A DNA stretch of 64,000 nt from Bacillus cereus (GTDB taxonomy: Bacteria; Bacillota; Bacilli; Bacillales; Bacillaceae_G), in assembly GCF_002584535.1 (NCBI RefSeq), contig NZ_NUOT01000073.1, positions 1 through 64,000 of the forward strand, given 5' to 3'. The translations under genes were made by a program, and so were the position numbers. The notes under the pieces were generated by a model. The model was not told the DNA's origin, did no database searches, and worked only from the letters and a program-made list of their open reading frames with translations. This document shows, in pieces, positions 8,551-16,955 of the stretch. The stretch's first letter is position 1. Each line of letters starts with the position of its first letter.

Positions 8551-8766
8551 ATGGATATGAAATAAAGTCATGATGTTTATAAGAAAGATGCGATGCTATA
8601 TCTTTTCAATTAAAGAATTCTAAATGTGTTTTGATCAGACTTTTTTATAAAAATTGAACATCCAGCCACAAAAAGACTCTATTTTGATCAATCTTTTTTC
8701 AAAATGGAGTCTTTTTGTGTAACACAGAATGTGGATTTGTAAGAGGGTTTTAATCAAACTTTAGTC
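8551..8766 (+). repeat. direct repeat downstream of the surface-protein gene (20-bp array copy 3)
   Basis: Begins ATGGATATGAAATAAAGTCA like 6323. It has one 20-bp unit (8571-8590) before the same CGATGCTATATCTTTTCAAT tail, then an AAAAGACTCTATTTTGA hairpin and AATCAAACTTTA. Confidence 0.75.
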
Positions 8767-8823
8767 CAAAGCTACAATAGTTAAGAAAAGGATAGGAAAA
8801 TTATCAAAAGGGGAGTTGAATTT

Positions 8824-9171
8824 ATGGCTTTAAATCACGAATTTGGCGTAATTAATGACATCAATTATCAAAAAACTTACGAGAGTTACACTCCAGATGA
8901 ACATAACTGTATTTCTGTAGATGATCATATCATCGAAAATTTGCTTAAACCCTTATCGACAATGAAAACGTATTTTCATTCGTTAAAACGCCCTGAATAC
9001 GGTTTAGCGTATTCGAGTATTACAATTATTCCACCTGAATCATTATCTCAATTCTTAGATGTGGTTATATCTTACAAAGATATGAGGCAATCTGTTGATC
9101 TTAACGAATTAGCTAAAAAAATTATTCAAGCAAAAGAAGAGAATAAATATATGATTCACTTTGGAATTTAA
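8824..9171 (+). CDS. hypothetical protein (115 aa)
   Basis: A soluble 115-residue protein with a good ribosome site (AAGGGGAG before the ATG) and normal codon use. No signal peptide or membrane segment. Short patterns such as KTYFHSLKRPEYGLAY and YKDMRQSVDLNELAKKI suggest a small alpha/beta fold, but I recognise no family. It lies inside the insertion downstream of the second direct repeat, in the same direction as the surface-protein gene, with a hairpin after it. Confidence 0.65.
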   Translation: MALNHEFGVINDINYQKTYESYTPDEHNCISVDDHIIENLLKPLSTMKTYFHSLKRPEYGLAYSSITIIPPESLSQFLDVVISYKDMRQSVDLNELAKKIIQAKEENKYMIHFGI

Positions 9172-9246
9172 TTTCTGGAATTAAACAACTTTATTATTCC
9201 TAAACATCATAGAATTGAAAAAAAACTGTGTTTTTTAAACATCTTT

Positions 9247-9283
9247 AATAACCATCTGCCAAAGTGATTGATAGATGGTTATT
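9247..9283 (+). terminator. hairpin after the 115-aa gene
   Basis: AATAACCATCT / AGATGGTTATT (11-bp perfect arms), about 75 nt after the stop and followed by TGTATTTC. Confidence 0.5.
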
Positions 9284-9439
9284 GTATTTCTAAGAATAAA
9301 ATTAAACAATTTTATTATCTCTACACACTTGTAACGATTATATTAAAGGGAAGTATAAACCTGTATTTTAGGAAAAGTTATGATTCCTACTATGTGAAAG
9401 TCATTCTTTATTGAATAAACTGGATTCGAGTCAATATTT

Positions 9440-10660
9440 TGGACACAAAGAAATTAAATCTAAGCTACTTTTTGGGCTAGATCTTCTATTACTTGGGGTG
9501 GGGAGTTTTATAACCAAAGCTACTATGAATCCTCCTGCGGTTATACCATCCCTCGATGTATTCAAATAATGCTAAGTTTGCTTGTCCAAATGTGACATAT
9601 TTTGTACGATATACTTCTTCTTTCTTTAAAATGGCATGAAATGACTCGATACAAGCGTTATCATACGGGTAGCCTTTCTTACTGAAAGACGGCTTTATTT
9701 TATAATTCGCGGGTAAGATTTGAAATTCCTGACTTGTATATTGTGTTCCTAAGTCAGTATGTAGAATGAGCCCTTTTGGTGATTTCTGTGTATAGTAAGC
9801 GCTCACTAACGCTTTTACCACAAGATTCGTTGTCATATTTCGTGAAAATGAATATCCAACAATTTTTTTAGAATACAAATCCATGACAGATGCAAGGTAA
9901 CACCAACCATCTTTTTGCGTGTGAATGTAAGTAATCTCCGCTACCCATTTTTCATTTATTGTCATGGTAGAGAAGTCCTGTTCCAATAGATTTGTACGTT
10001 CCTCTATAGTTGATTTTGATAAATGTGGTTTGTATTTTTTTAAGATAACGGAAAGAATATCTTCTTTTTTCATGAGCCGTTGCACACGCTTTATGCTTAC
10101 TTGTAACCCTTGTTCTAGTAGTATTTGATGAATCTTTGGCGCACCGTAACGCTCTCCACTGTCTTGATGAATTTGTATAATTTTTTTGGTTAATTCTTTA
10201 TTTTCACGACTACGCTTTGACTCTGTTTTATGCTGAGATTGGTAGTAAGAACTTCTTGCTATCCCAAAAGTTTGGCACATCATATGAACAGATTGCGTTT
10301 CTATTTGACAATCAATAAATTGGTGTAATTCTGTATCTTTTATTTTCTCGCGAATATGGCCATAGCCTTTTTTTAAGATTTCATTCTCTTCTTTTAGACG
10401 AAGCGTTTCTTTTTTCATTCGTTTTAGATCTTCTAGCGTCAGTTCATCTTTATCAACTGATGTGATAGGAGAATATATTTTAATCCATTTATAAATGGTT
10501 ACTTCTGATACGCCATACTCACTGCTCAATTGTTTTACAGATTGTCCCGAACAATATAATTCAACAACCATTTTTTTAAACTCTTCATTAAATTTCTTGT
10601 TTGTCATATGTACACTTCCTCCTTAAAACCCCTTGTAAGGACTTAACTAAGTTGTGTCCA
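9440..10660 (-). mobile_element. IS3-family insertion sequence, decayed
   Basis: Ends TGGACACAA (9440-9448) and TTGTGTCCA (10652-10660) form 9-bp terminal inverted repeats with the TG...CA termini typical of IS3 elements. They enclose one transposase gene. No 3-bp target duplication is visible, consistent with an old insertion. The element lies inside the larger 5.3-kb insertion, so it is a later arrival or a passenger and does not explain the outer ends. Confidence 0.8.
9489..10607 (-). pseudogene. IS3-family (IS150-like) transposase, probably inactive
   Basis: 372 codons: an N-terminal helix-turn-helix (YGVSEVTIYKWIK), a leucine-zipper-like segment, then an rve integrase domain. OrfA and OrfB are joined in frame at an A7 run, where related elements use frameshifting. 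Of the DDE triad, D285 (HTDLGTQYTS) and E321 (DNACIESFHA) are present with 35 residues between them. The first position reads WVAEITYI, so E224 replaces the usual aspartate. After GYKTPHPK the frame ends; shifting one base restores a more usual C-terminal tail (VIEDLAQKVA then TAG), so the 3' end is frameshifted. Both changes point to loss of activity. Confidence 0.8.
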
Positions 10661-10694
10661 TATGACTATACTAACTCTATTAATTATAAAACAA

Positions 10695-10723
10695 AAAAGC
10701 ATGACATAAGCTGTCATGCTTTT
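10695..10723. terminator. hairpin near the right end of the insertion
   Basis: Perfect AAAAGCATGACA / TGTCATGCTTTT, T-rich on both strands. It mirrors the orphan terminator close to the left end. Confidence 0.65.
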
Positions 10724-10752
10724 TATCATATGTTTCATAACCAAATTGGATT

Positions 10753-10772
10753 AGTCTACAACTTTATTGTAA
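10753..10772. repeat. subterminal 20-bp site R2
   Basis: On the minus strand TTACAATAAAGTTGTAGACT, directly abutting the 20-bp site inside the right terminal repeat (TTATAAGAAAGATGTGGACT, 10773-10792). Confidence 0.65.
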
Positions 10773-10799
10773 AGTCCACATCTTTCTTATAACTATACG
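10773..10799. repeat. right terminal inverted repeat
   Basis: 27 bp complementary to 5481-5507 at 19 positions without gaps. The outermost bases read CGT on the minus strand where the left end has TGT. Confidence 0.75.
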
Positions 10800-10804
10800 G
10801 AAGT
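10800..10804. repeat. right copy of the 5-bp target duplication (GAAGT)
   Basis: Identical to 5476-5480 and directly outside the right terminal repeat. Confidence 0.75.
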
Positions 10805-10887
10805 ACCTCTTCCAGAATCAGATCAGTTGGCACAAGCATGTCCGTAATGTAATTATCAACAGCCTTCCATTTATCAAAATGATACAT
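10800..10887 (-). pseudogene. O-methyltransferase, 5' part of an interrupted gene
   Basis: ATG at 10887 followed by 28 codons containing WKAVDNYITDMLVPTD and LEEVL, the usual N-terminal helix of this O-methyltransferase family. At 10800 the sense frame runs into the insertion and stops about 14 codons later at TAG. The rest of the gene is at 4880-5480 on the same strand. The ATG is preceded by GAAGGGGATGG at a somewhat long spacing. Confidence 0.8.
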
Positions 10888-10944
10888 GTCAACACCATCC
10901 CCTTCAAATTTATTATAAGTGAAAATTCAGAATAAAAAACAAAT

Positions 10945-10978
10945 AAAAAAAGATTTAGCCCTAAGCTAAATCTTTTTT
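10945..10978 (-). terminator. terminator of the SDR gene
   Basis: Perfect AAAAAAGATTTAGC / GCTAAATCTTTTTT hairpin just downstream of the stop at 10992. Confidence 0.75.
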
Positions 10979-10991
10979 TATTTATAACATC

Positions 10992-11711
10992 TTACGGATT
11001 AGTAGACCAAAGCCCAGCAGATTTAATAAATGTACGTTTATTTAATTTAAGCTGCGCCACGATAAACTCTGCAATATCTTCTGCTTGCATAACTTTATCT
11101 GGATTACCGTCTGTTAATCCTAAGTCTACTGCCATATCTGTTGCAACTGTACTTGGCGTTAAAGCTGTTACACGAATATTGTGTTTACGTACTTCCATCG
11201 CTAATGATTCTGTTAAACCAAGAACACCAAATTTAGAAGCACTGTATGCACTCGTTACTGGCGCACCTTTTTGTCCTGCTGTAGATGAGATATTAATGAT
11301 GTCACCCGACTGTTGTTCAATCATACTTGGCAACGCTGCACGAGTTGCATAGTATACACCCATTAAGTTGACTTGTATAATTTTTTCCCAATCAGCAACA
11401 TCTAGTTCTAAAAATTTTCCGAACTTAGAAATACCCGCATTATTAATTAAAATATCAATAGAACCTAATCCACTTTTTAATGTTTCAATAGCAGTCGTAA
11501 CTTCTTCATATGAAGATACATCAGCAGTAGCAATAACAGCTTTCACGCCTTCAGCTTCCACTTCTTTCGCAACTGCTTTTAAGTTCTCTTCAGAGCGCGC
11601 TAAAAGACCAACATTTACGCCTTCTTTCGCTAAAGCAATTGCTACTGCACGACCAATCCCTCTTCCCGCTCCTGTAATTAATGCATTTTTCCCTTGTAAT
11701 AATTCTGCCAA
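10992..11711 (-). CDS. short-chain dehydrogenase/reductase (FabG-like)
   Basis: About 239 residues, a classical SDR. It has the TGAGRGIG cofactor loop near the N-terminus, NNAG, the catalytic Ser in ISST, and YSASK with Tyr and Lys. The family reduces 3-oxoacyl or related carbonyls with NADPH, and the similarity is to B. subtilis YoxD/FabG-type 3-ketoacyl-ACP reductases. The substrate is not fixed by the sequence. The likely start is TTG at 11711, since GAGGAG lies 8 nt upstream; the GTG at 11720 overlaps that site. It lies just upstream, in position, of the interrupted methyltransferase, separated by a terminator. Confidence 0.82.
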   Translation of the reverse strand: MAELLQGKNALITGAGRGIGRAVAIALAKEGVNVGLLARSEENLKAVAKEVEAEGVKAVIATADVSSYEEVTTAIETLKSGLGSIDILINNAGISKFGKFLELDVADWEKIIQVNLMGVYYATRAALPSMIEQQSGDIINISSTAGQKGAPVTSAYSASKFGVLGLTESLAMEVRKHNIRVTALTPSTVATDMAVDLGLTDGNPDKVMQAEDIAEFIVAQLKLNKRTFIKSAGLWSTNP

Positions 11712-11897
11712 ATATAACACTCCTCAATCATTCTATGTTATTTTTTATACTATGAATTCTATCTGCATCTAATCCGAAATGCAATTATGCACTTTGATGT
11801 GCGTAGGTTACTTAAAGGTAACCTATAAATAGAAGAGTGAATGACATTTTTATTTGTCTTCCACTCCTCTATTACCCTATCATTCATTATAATGAAT

Positions 11898-11930
11898 AAG
11901 CAGTGAAGTTAAAGAAACTATCCACTGCTT
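11898..11930 (-). terminator. terminator of the ABC exporter gene
   Basis: AAGCAGTG / CACTGCTT hairpin downstream of the stop at 11956. A second, imperfect hairpin (11829-11872) lies further on. Confidence 0.5.
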
Positions 11931-11955
11931 CAAAATCCAATACTACAATCGCTTT

Positions 11956-13716
11956 TTATAGTGCTCCCTCTTTAATTTTCAGTTGCTGTGTTGCAAATTC
12001 CCGGTACATATCATGAGAACGTAACAATTCATCATGCGAACCACTTCCCGTAAGTTTCCCTTTCTCAATAAAAATAATTTTCTCTGCATCTACAACTGTA
12101 GAAAGTCTGTGTGCAATCACTAAAGTTGTTCTGCCCTTCATTAAATTATTTAAAGCTTTTTGAACAACAGATTCCGATTTACTATCAAGACTAGAAGTCG
12201 CTTCATCTAACATTAAGATTTGCGGATTTCGGAGTAATGCACGAGCAATCGCAATTCGTTGTCTTTGTCCCCCAGATAATTTCACACCACGTTCGCCAAC
12301 TTCTGTATCGAACCCTTTCGGTAAATCATGAATAAATGCATCAACATAAGCCATCGCCGATACTCGTTCTATTTCCTCATCACTTATCTTTTCTTCAACT
12401 CCATAACAAATGTTATCTCGAATCGTTCCATCAATTAATGGGCTATCCTGTGAAACATATCCAATTTGACGTCGCCACGATTGTAATGAATATGTTGAAA
12501 TAGGGTTTTCACCTAATTTTATTACACCACTAGTTGGTTCATAGAAGCGTTCTAATAAAGAAAACAATGTCGTTTTCCCACTACCACTTGGGCCTACAAT
12601 CGCAGTCACTTTTCCTGATTCAATTGTAAACTGAATATTTTGTAATACTTTCTCACCTTCGTTATACTCAAAATCTACATTTTCAATCAAAATTGATTGT
12701 TTTGCATTTGTCACATTAGTGCCCTCTGTATGATTTTCAACCTCATACTCTAAAATTGTATTAATACGTTCTGTTGCACCAATTGCCTTTTGAAATTGTG
12801 TAAAGAACATAGATAGCTGACTCATTGGCATAACAATTTGCACTAAATATAAAATAAATGCCACAAGCTCTCCTGTTGTTAGCACCCCGCTAGAAACTCG
12901 CATTCCACCATATCCTACAATAATAACAAGTAGCGCCATTAAAACAAATGACATAATTGGTGTAATGAATGCTTCAACTTTTCCTTCTTTCAAACCAAAT
13001 TGTAGTAACTTTTGAATTCCTTTGTTACCATTTTCATATTCTCTTGATTCCGTATTTGAAGATTTCACCAAACGGATTTCTGATAATACTTGATTTAAAA
13101 CGCTTGTAAAAGAGGCTGTCTCATCTTGCAATATTTTAGAGATTTTATACATTTTTCTTCCAAGTGGAACTAAAATCAAAACAGATAACGGAATAACAGT
13201 TAACAATAGAACTGTCATTTTCCAGTCTAAAACAAACAATACAATTAATGATCCAACAATTGAAATACCACCCGTTAACAAATTGGACAAGTGCTCTGAA
13301 ATTAATGTTTTTACTACACCTGTGTCATTCGTCATGCGACTAATCGTATCACCAGTCTTATTTTGATCATAATAAGAAACTGGTAAAACAAGAACTTTTT
13401 TCCATAGTCTTTCTCTAATTCCAGCTACAATTTTTTGCCCAATGTAATTGAGCAAATAAATTGATAATCCTGCTGCGATTGTTTGAACAACGAAGAACGC
13501 GACTAAACTAACAATCTGAATTGTATTTATTGAAGAAATTGAAAAATTATCAACTAACCCTTTTGTAAGCATTGGAATAAACAAACTCGCCCCTGTTGAA
13601 AACAAACTCATTACTAATGCAAAAATAAGAATACCTTTCGGAGGATTTGTATCTTGAATAAGGCGTAGAAACTGCCTCCAATTCCCCTTTTCCTTCTCTT
13701 TATTTTGTGTTTCCAT
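11956..13716 (-). CDS. ABC exporter, fused permease/ATPase (BmrA/LmrA-like)
   Basis: 586 residues in half-transporter layout. Six membrane helices occupy roughly residues 28-315 and a nucleotide-binding domain residues 341-586. The ATPase has Walker A GPSGSGKTT (375-383), LSGGQRQR signature, Walker B ILMLDEATSSLD and the H-loop IAHRLST. It should work as a homodimer in the membrane exporting lipophilic compounds or drugs; the substrate is unknown. AAGGAG lies before the ATG. It appears to be monocistronic, and divergent from the hydrolase gene. Confidence 0.9.
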   Translation of the reverse strand: METQNKEKEKGNWRQFLRLIQDTNPPKGILIFALVMSLFSTGASLFIPMLTKGLVDNFSISSINTIQIVSLVAFFVVQTIAAGLSIYLLNYIGQKIVAGIRERLWKKVLVLPVSYYDQNKTGDTISRMTNDTGVVKTLISEHLSNLLTGGISIVGSLIVLFVLDWKMTVLLLTVIPLSVLILVPLGRKMYKISKILQDETASFTSVLNQVLSEIRLVKSSNTESREYENGNKGIQKLLQFGLKEGKVEAFITPIMSFVLMALLVIIVGYGGMRVSSGVLTTGELVAFILYLVQIVMPMSQLSMFFTQFQKAIGATERINTILEYEVENHTEGTNVTNAKQSILIENVDFEYNEGEKVLQNIQFTIESGKVTAIVGPSGSGKTTLFSLLERFYEPTSGVIKLGENPISTYSLQSWRRQIGYVSQDSPLIDGTIRDNICYGVEEKISDEEIERVSAMAYVDAFIHDLPKGFDTEVGERGVKLSGGQRQRIAIARALLRNPQILMLDEATSSLDSKSESVVQKALNNLMKGRTTLVIAHRLSTVVDAEKIIFIEKGKLTGSGSHDELLRSHDMYREFATQQLKIKEGAL

Positions 13717-13929
13717 CTCTATTCATCTCCTTATTTCAAACTCAACGCTTATTTCTAAAATTAGAATAAGATATGAATGTAAACAATTAATCTGATTTTT
13801 GGTAATAAAACACATCAAACCTTATCTTTACAACAGATGTAACCATCTGATATTATTACCTGGTACTTAATATAAATTGAACACCCTATAGTCTATAAAA
13901 AACTATAGAATGATTACTCATATATAACT

Positions 13930-14760
13930 ATGGAAAATATATATTTTCATAGCATACACATCTATCTAATCTTCATTCATCGAAAGGGGTATACCTATAC
14001 CGTGCAAGCAAAAAAGAATTCTGAAAAGAAAACCATTATATTCATTCACGGATTAGTCGGAAATCGTCGTGCCTTCAAAAAAGAATATAAACGATTTTCT
14101 CCTTCTTACAATATTATAACGTATGATTTACTAGGTCATGGTGAAGACAAAGGACAAGCAATAGACTTTTCTTTAGACAGACTAGTACAGCAATTATCAG
14201 ACCTTTATGAAAAAGAAGGTATTCAAGAGGCTCATATTTGCGCCCTAAGCTATGGTTGTTATATCGCTACTCTATTTGCTCACACGTATCCAGAGAAGGT
14301 ATTAAGCCTTTGTCATATTGGTGGTCATTACAATAATCCATCCCTTTTGTATAACGTCTTTCGAAAGTTTTGGGACAAACGTGAAAATGAATATTCCACT
14401 TGGCTTTATCAATATGCAAATACAATTTTCCCAAGTGGTGTATTAAAAGCTAATCCTTTTGCTGTCATTTCAAAAAACATTTATTATCGCTTTGGATTGC
14501 AATTGCACTCATCTATTATTGCCCAATCACTCAAACACCGTCTCGAATTCGATTTGAAATCTCGACTAAGAGAACTATCACAACCTATTCTTTGGGTAAT
14601 GGGAGAACACGATCATCTATATAAATCCTGTTTATTTGATTTAAAATCCATTCTTCCAAACGTTTTATATAAAGAAATTCCGTTAGCAGGTCACGCTGCA
14701 AACTTATTTCGTCCTAACTATTTTCACGATTTGTATTCTAAATTTTTACTTGATTCGTAA
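13930..14760 (+). CDS. alpha/beta hydrolase
   Basis: Up to 276 residues. The core has IIFIHGLVGNRR (oxyanion loop), a nucleophile elbow ALSYG (Ser), GEHDHLY (acid) and AGHAANL (His), so the catalytic triad is complete. These are cytoplasmic esterase, lipase or peptidase-like enzymes and the substrate is unknown. The start is uncertain: the ATG at 13930 has no clear ribosome site, whereas a GTG at 14002 lies about 12 nt after AAAGGGG. The N-terminal 24 residues may therefore not be translated. Confidence 0.8.
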   Translation: MENIYFHSIHIYLIFIHRKGYTYTVQAKKNSEKKTIIFIHGLVGNRRAFKKEYKRFSPSYNIITYDLLGHGEDKGQAIDFSLDRLVQQLSDLYEKEGIQEAHICALSYGCYIATLFAHTYPEKVLSLCHIGGHYNNPSLLYNVFRKFWDKRENEYSTWLYQYANTIFPSGVLKANPFAVISKNIYYRFGLQLHSSIIAQSLKHRLEFDLKSRLRELSQPILWVMGEHDHLYKSCLFDLKSILPNVLYKEIPLAGHAANLFRPNYFHDLYSKFLLDS

Positions 14761-14794
14761 ATACAATCATTAAAGTAAACATATAAAATAGAAA

Positions 14795-14824
14795 AAAAGC
14801 TTTCTAGTTTCCTAGAAAGCTTTT
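14795..14824. terminator. bidirectional terminator
   Basis: Perfect AAAAGCTTTCTAG / CTAGAAAGCTTTT hairpin between two convergent genes. Confidence 0.8.
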
Positions 14825-14855
14825 CCTTATAATATTTAAGAATAAGATTCTCTTA

Positions 14856-16172
14856 TTACGCTTTTGTGTAACCAGCTAGGTGCTTACTCCAGTAAGAGCT
14901 GTTTACTGATTGAATTCTCACACCAGTTTTTTCAGTTTCTGCACTGATAAACTGTCCATTTCCTAAGTAAATACCCATATGAGTCATACCACCACTACCA
15001 GTAGTATTGCTAAAGTATACTAAATCACCTGGTTGTGGATTGCTAGTATGTGGTTTACTGCTCCAGTAACCTGCAACAGTTTGACGTCCGCCAGAGTGTC
15101 CTGCTTGTTTTAATACGTAGTAAACGAAGCCACTGCAGTCAAAACCAGATGGTGTTGTACCACCATAAACATATGGTGAACCATTTAATGATTGTGCAAT
15201 AGACACAATTGATGAGCCATTAGCAGATGGTATTGTTGGTTTTTCTGTTTGCGGTTTTTCTGTTTGTGTATTTCCTTGCTCACCGCCAGTTGTTGGACGA
15301 GAAGGCGTAGTTACATTTGCTGTACCACCTTTTACAAACTTAACATGATCTGCACTAACATAACCTGTTTTTCCTTGGTGGTTAATTTTATACCAACCGT
15401 TTTCTCCACCAATAACTTGTAATGTTTGGCCTTGTAATACGCCACCAATTACAGCATTATATGTAGCTGGACCTGTACGTACACGTAACGCTCCAGTATC
15501 AACAACATATGAACCATCTTTTCGAATTGTCATTTCATTATTGCTTGGTTGTTGCGTTTCCGTACCTACATTTGTAGTTGTACCGCCTTTTGATACAAAG
15601 TTTTTACTTACATAGCCAGTTTCGCCATTGTAGTTAATTTTGAACCAGTCTTGTACTTCACCGACAACTTGTACAGTTTGCCCTTTGCTTACAGTACCTA
15701 GAACTGTATGAGAAGCGCTAGGACCTGTACGTACATTAAGTGAAGAAACTTTCACTGTATAGTTCCCTGTTCCTTGTTGAACAGCAGTTCCTTTTTTCTC
15801 ACCAGTTGTTACAAAATCACCGCTTACATAGCCTGTTTGACCATTTACGTTTACTTTAAACCAGCCATTTTCTTGACCGATTACTTGTAACACTTGACCT
15901 TCTTGTACTTTAGCAATAATATCATGTCCTGTGCTAGCACCTGTACGTACATTCAATACATCAGCTGTCACTGTGTATTTTAGCTCAGAATTCACTTTTG
16001 GTGTTTCAGCTACTGTTGTTTGAGTTTGTGTTTGAGTTTGTGTTTGAGTTTGTGTTTGTCCATTGATTTCTTTTAATGCATCTTCTGATACTTGTGCATG
16101 AGCCGAATCCATTCCAGGAACTGCCATACCAGCTACAGACGCTGCTGCTAAACCTGCTATTACTTTCTTCAT
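14856..16172 (-). CDS. cwpFM: cell-wall peptidase CwpFM (EntFM), NlpC/P60 with three SH3b domains
   Basis: 438 residues. A signal peptide ends near AHA (about residue 26), followed by a QT-repeat linker (about 38-52). Three bacterial SH3 domains follow, each with VLNVRTGAS/VRTGP-type motifs and GQTGYVS (about 66-128, 137-199, 222-284). A T/Q/P linker leads to an NlpC/P60 domain with Cys346 (GFDCSGF) and His398 (THMG). It is secreted and binds the wall. The closely related B. cereus CwpFM/EntFM affects cell shape, motility and adhesion; an endopeptidase role is inferred from the family. A terminator shared with the convergent hydrolase follows. Confidence 0.93.
   Translation of the reverse strand: MKKVIAGLAAASVAGMAVPGMDSAHAQVSEDALKEINGQTQTQTQTQTQTQTTVAETPKVNSELKYTVTADVLNVRTGASTGHDIIAKVQEGQVLQVIGQENGWFKVNVNGQTGYVSGDFVTTGEKKGTAVQQGTGNYTVKVSSLNVRTGPSASHTVLGTVSKGQTVQVVGEVQDWFKINYNGETGYVSKNFVSKGGTTTNVGTETQQPSNNEMTIRKDGSYVVDTGALRVRTGPATYNAVIGGVLQGQTLQVIGGENGWYKINHQGKTGYVSADHVKFVKGGTANVTTPSRPTTGGEQGNTQTEKPQTEKPTIPSANGSSIVSIAQSLNGSPYVYGGTTPSGFDCSGFVYYVLKQAGHSGGRQTVAGYWSSKPHTSNPQPGDLVYFSNTTGSGGMTHMGIYLGNGQFISAETEKTGVRIQSVNSSYWSKHLAGYTKA
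16018..16062 (-). repeat. 12-bp tandem repeat encoding the QT linker
   Basis: Repeats of GTTTGTGTTTGA on the plus strand encode alternating Gln-Thr between the signal peptide and the first SH3 domain. In-frame copy-number change would alter linker length. Confidence 0.75.
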
Positions 16173-16294
16173 AAGTTGTATTTACTTCCTTTCCCTACTA
16201 TCCTCTTTAAAAAAATACAAACTTAATACTTTACAATATTATAAAAGCAAAATATTCATCAAGTTCCATTTTTTAACAAGAGTTTTATTTTTCA

Positions 16295-16323
16295 CACGTT
16301 AATCATTTTAAATGATTGACGTG
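16295..16323. promoter_or_regulatory. candidate operator upstream of cwpFM
   Basis: CACGTTAATCATT / AATGATTGACGTG, 13-bp arms with one mismatch and a 3-nt loop, 123 bp upstream of the start. TGTGAACTTCA occurs twice in tandem directly beyond it. The binding protein is unknown. Confidence 0.4.
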
Positions 16324-16860
16324 AATTTTGTGTGAACTTCATGTGAACTTCATCTTCAAATACAGCTTCGCAATAATAAACTTCCTATTTATTATAAATC
16401 CAACCGAAATTTCCAGTAGTATTCTTTCTTCACATGCAGCACCAATAAAAGCATAATACCTCTGTGACGAATTTATTTTTCTACCGCTCTTTCAAAATAG
16501 CATTAACTATTTCCATACAAAGAAGTTCTTTCCATGAGCCACCTTCTTATCATTACAAAAATTTAAACATTTATCAACCATATATTATTCTAAAAAATGA
16601 AATTTATATAAAAAAGAATTTATCTCGCTCTGGAGCAATCCAAGAATCCATATTTTGATCACAATCTTTCACCAAACGATTGACTAATATATCGTGCCAT
16701 ATATAATTCTCTAATAAATCTATATGTACGGGATCATCTGAATTTTATTTATCATCGTAACGGTACTTCTCATTGAAAAAAATATAGGGGATTATTTAGG
16801 GATTTTATAAACCTTAAAATCTAAAATGGAATATTTAACCTAAAAATGATAAAATGAAGC

Positions 16861-16920
16861 TTTAACCACCCCTCACCAATCCGGTTCTTACTGCCCATTA
16901 ATGCGGGATAAATTGACTAC
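16861..16920. repeat. partial copy of a dispersed repeat
   Basis: The CCCTCACCAATC segment and what follows resemble the repeat at 53769 (CCCTCACCAATCGGACTTTT) and, more weakly, the one at 32470. Confidence 0.4.
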
Positions 16921-16955
16921 TGCATATTTAAATATTAGGAGGTTCATTTTTATCT

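Larger units (their letters stand above)
5481..10799. mobile_element. 5.3-kb transposon-like insertion with terminal inverted repeats
   Basis: The 5,319-bp segment lies between the two halves of the O-methyltransferase gene. Its ends (5481-5507 and 10773-10799) are 27-bp inverted repeats matching at 19 positions without gaps, the left one starting TGT. A 5-bp duplication, GAAGT, flanks both ends. Subterminal 20-bp repeats occur at 5488, 5554 and 5610 on the left, and as two abutting copies at 10753-10792 on the right. This end structure recalls Tn7/Tn5053/Tn552-type transposons (TnsB/TniA recombinases; 5-bp duplication, arrays of about 20-bp binding sites). Cargo: a small membrane protein, an LPXTG surface protein, a 115-aa protein and an IS3 copy. 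No matching transposase is present, so it would be non-autonomous or decayed. Boundaries are seen; family is inferred. Confidence 0.75.
16173..16955. other. long intergenic region upstream of cwpFM
   Basis: 783 bp with no convincing gene. It contains a near-perfect palindrome (16295-16323), tandem TGTGAACTTCA copies just beyond it and a fragment of a dispersed repeat (16861-16920). An open frame at 16464-16658 lacks a ribosome site and coding character. Confidence 0.5.

Noticed and set aside
5481-10799. That the insertion is simply the IS3 element's own footprint
   Set aside because: IS3 ends are at 9440 and 10660; the duplication and 27-bp repeats lie far outside them.
16464-16658. 64-codon plus-strand frame
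   Set aside because: No ribosome site and no protein-like pattern in an AT-rich intergenic region.
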